Assembly: GCA_027579435.1 (NCBI GenBank)
Contig: JANBPK010001368.1
Coordinates: 1 to 19,177 of the forward strand
DNA from: Candolleomyces eurysporus
Lineage: Eukaryota; Basidiomycota; Agaricomycetes; Agaricales; Psathyrellaceae
Reading direction: 5' to 3'
Length of the DNA stretch: 19,177 nt
The translations under genes and the position numbers were made by a program. This document shows, piece after piece, positions 18,401 through 19,177 of the stretch (the stretch's first letter is position 1; each line of letters opens with the position of its first letter). The notes under the pieces are model-generated. The model had not been told where the DNA came from. It saw only the letters and a program-made list of their open reading frames with translations, and did not search any database.

Positions 18401-18623
18401 GATTGTTGCGACCATTGTTGTTGTCATTCTCCCATCCTTGTCCATCAATTTTGAGACCGTTTCCGTTGGCACCAACATAATTGTTGTTCCTCGATCCTTG
18501 TTCGCCAATCTTGAGGCTTTCCTTTGCGCCAATGTAGCCGTCGTTCCCCGATCCCCGTCCATCAATCTCAAGGTAGTGTTCTGGTGATACAACCGTGTTC
18601 GCATTTTCGTGAATAAATACCAA
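15411..18623 (-). pseudogene. JmjC-domain Fe(II)/2-oxoglutarate oxygenase, nearly complete but with two stops
   Basis: Minus-strand coding segments are 18623-17768, 17720-17661, 17608-17528, 17472-17223, 17166-16689, 16636-16407, 16356-15712 and 15655-15411. The introns are 47-56 bp with GT...AG ends, and all junctions from 18373 on agree in phase. The N-terminal third is acidic and Ser-rich. The JmjC core has FHIDS (His 16885-16883, Asp 16879-16877), KLWVLAAPK, EAVLLMPGSRLI and IHAVFT (His 16614-16612), so all three iron ligands are present. After it come NAMVCYFYKCLALGVPEP, LLATACLAELQNAVCSLSY, a variable region and a basic SAKKRRSS tail (possible nuclear signal). Disruptions are TGA at 18029-18031 and at 17287-17289 (both fit CGA), plus a 1-nt shift at the 8-T run 18327-18334. 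The first 13 codons of the upstream frame lie in an LTR-like repeat, so the true 5' end is lost. The substrate is unknown; histone demethylation is only one option. Confidence 0.82.
18408..18580 (-). repeat. Coding tandem repeat, three units of about 57-60 nt, in the JmjC N-terminus
   Basis: On the minus strand the frame has three successive imperfect units of 19-20 residues. They start LEIDGRGSGNDGYIGA, LKIGEQGSRNNNYVGAN and LKIDGQGWENDNNNG. The pattern is L-[EK]-I-x-x-[RQ]-G-x-x-N-[DN]. They are Gly/Asn-rich and probably disordered. Unit length being a multiple of three is consistent with selection for an open frame when the array arose. Confidence 0.7.
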
Positions 18624-18808
18624 TCTTATTGAATATACTGTTCATCATTCAATTAAACGGTCGTGTCTGTTAAATCTCTATGTTACGAAACCCTTCCAGT
18701 ACTAAGATAACTCGCGCAGCGCAAAGGATAATTAAAGAGTACATTACTCTTGGGTACACGAGAGATGGAGTCTACTCAAGGACCGCCAACTTAGAGGCGC
18801 GCCCGCCA
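18585..18808 (+). repeat. LTR-like repeat end, inverted relative of the one at 7728-7505
   Basis: Starting TGATACAACCGTGTTCG, the plus strand aligns base by base over about 220 bp with the minus strand from 7728. Shared blocks include GAATAAATACC, ACGGTCGTGTCT, ACGAAACCCTTCCAGTA, GAGTACA.TACTCTTGGG and GGAGTCTACTC. Similarity stops near GAGGCGC at about 18800. It lies against the 5' end of the JmjC gene and supplies that frame's first Met. Confidence 0.8.
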
Positions 18809-19177
18809 TATACCCAAGATTAGGGTTTAGTAGGCCAGTCGGCTGGCGCCGCTTCAGATTAAACGGCCTACCCTGCAGCTGAAAGACCCAGTTTCATTAC
18901 TAAGGCTAGAGAGATATTTTCCTAGGCACTAAAGGAACCTAAACTTTTGCGCGGCCTCACATTAATCGAGTACATTCAGTGCTAGAGCAGTGGAACGAGT
19001 CCCTAAGCATATAAAGAGATGGCATGGCAAGGTTTCAGCGCATCAGACGGCATGATGGCTGGCGCGGCACAAGAAAGGAGCTCAAGATACTCTGAAAGGA
19101 AGGTCATTCACGGAACAGATAACCCGGAAAGTGGTCACAAGGGCTTTTGCCAAGATAAAGATACTCAATTGACGGAG
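18809..19177. other. No recognisable gene
   Basis: This may be the interior of the repeat that starts at 18585, but it does not align with the corresponding part of copies a or b. No open frame or inverted end is seen up to the window edge. Confidence 0.45.

Overview
The window looks like repeat-rich accessory DNA from a basidiomycete fungus, most likely an agaricomycete. Four things point there: many predicted introns of about 47-69 bp with GT...AG ends; a helicase fragment of the Helitron/PIF1-like type that is very abundant in agaricomycete genomes; a fungal SLMAP/Far9-Far10-like FHA gene; and a JmjC protein of a type I associate with these fungi. Nearly every gene here is broken, truncated or interrupted. 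All family assignments come from reading translations by eye; no database search was run.

Left part (1-4036): a decayed leucine-rich (F-box/LRR-like) gene, two tRNA-like direct repeats read on the minus strand, a minus-strand coiled-coil gene relic split by a 273-bp inverted-repeat element, and a second short LRR-like fragment. Middle-left (4037-7728): a nest of at least three related LTR-like or non-autonomous element copies in alternating orientation, followed by a 61-63 bp minisatellite (7801-8205). Middle (8774-10855): the C-terminal part of a Helitron/PIF1-like helicase, then a Tc1/mariner transposase relic with a stop codon and a deletion at the first catalytic Asp. Next (10856-13946): mostly unassignable DNA holding a TA-flanked 406-bp inverted-repeat element and a run of ambiguous bases.

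Right part (13947-18623) is the most gene-like. An unidentified two-exon minus-strand frame lies divergent from a three-exon FHA gene, and the FHA gene converges on a nine-segment JmjC gene. Intron phases in the JmjC gene all agree across about 3 kb and its iron ligands are intact, yet it carries two TGA stops and a shift at a homopolymer. Its 5' end runs into an LTR-like repeat (18585 on) that is an inverted relative of the one at 6165-7728. These two related repeat ends thus point outward around the 7729-18584 interval.

The recurring theme is decay by transposon insertion plus C-to-T change at CpG. Five in-frame TGA stops in two unrelated genes fit CGA arginine codons, and two inverted-repeat arms differ only by CG versus CA. 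I see no clear multi-gene system working together. The JmjC and FHA neighbours are the best candidates for genes that recently had a function.
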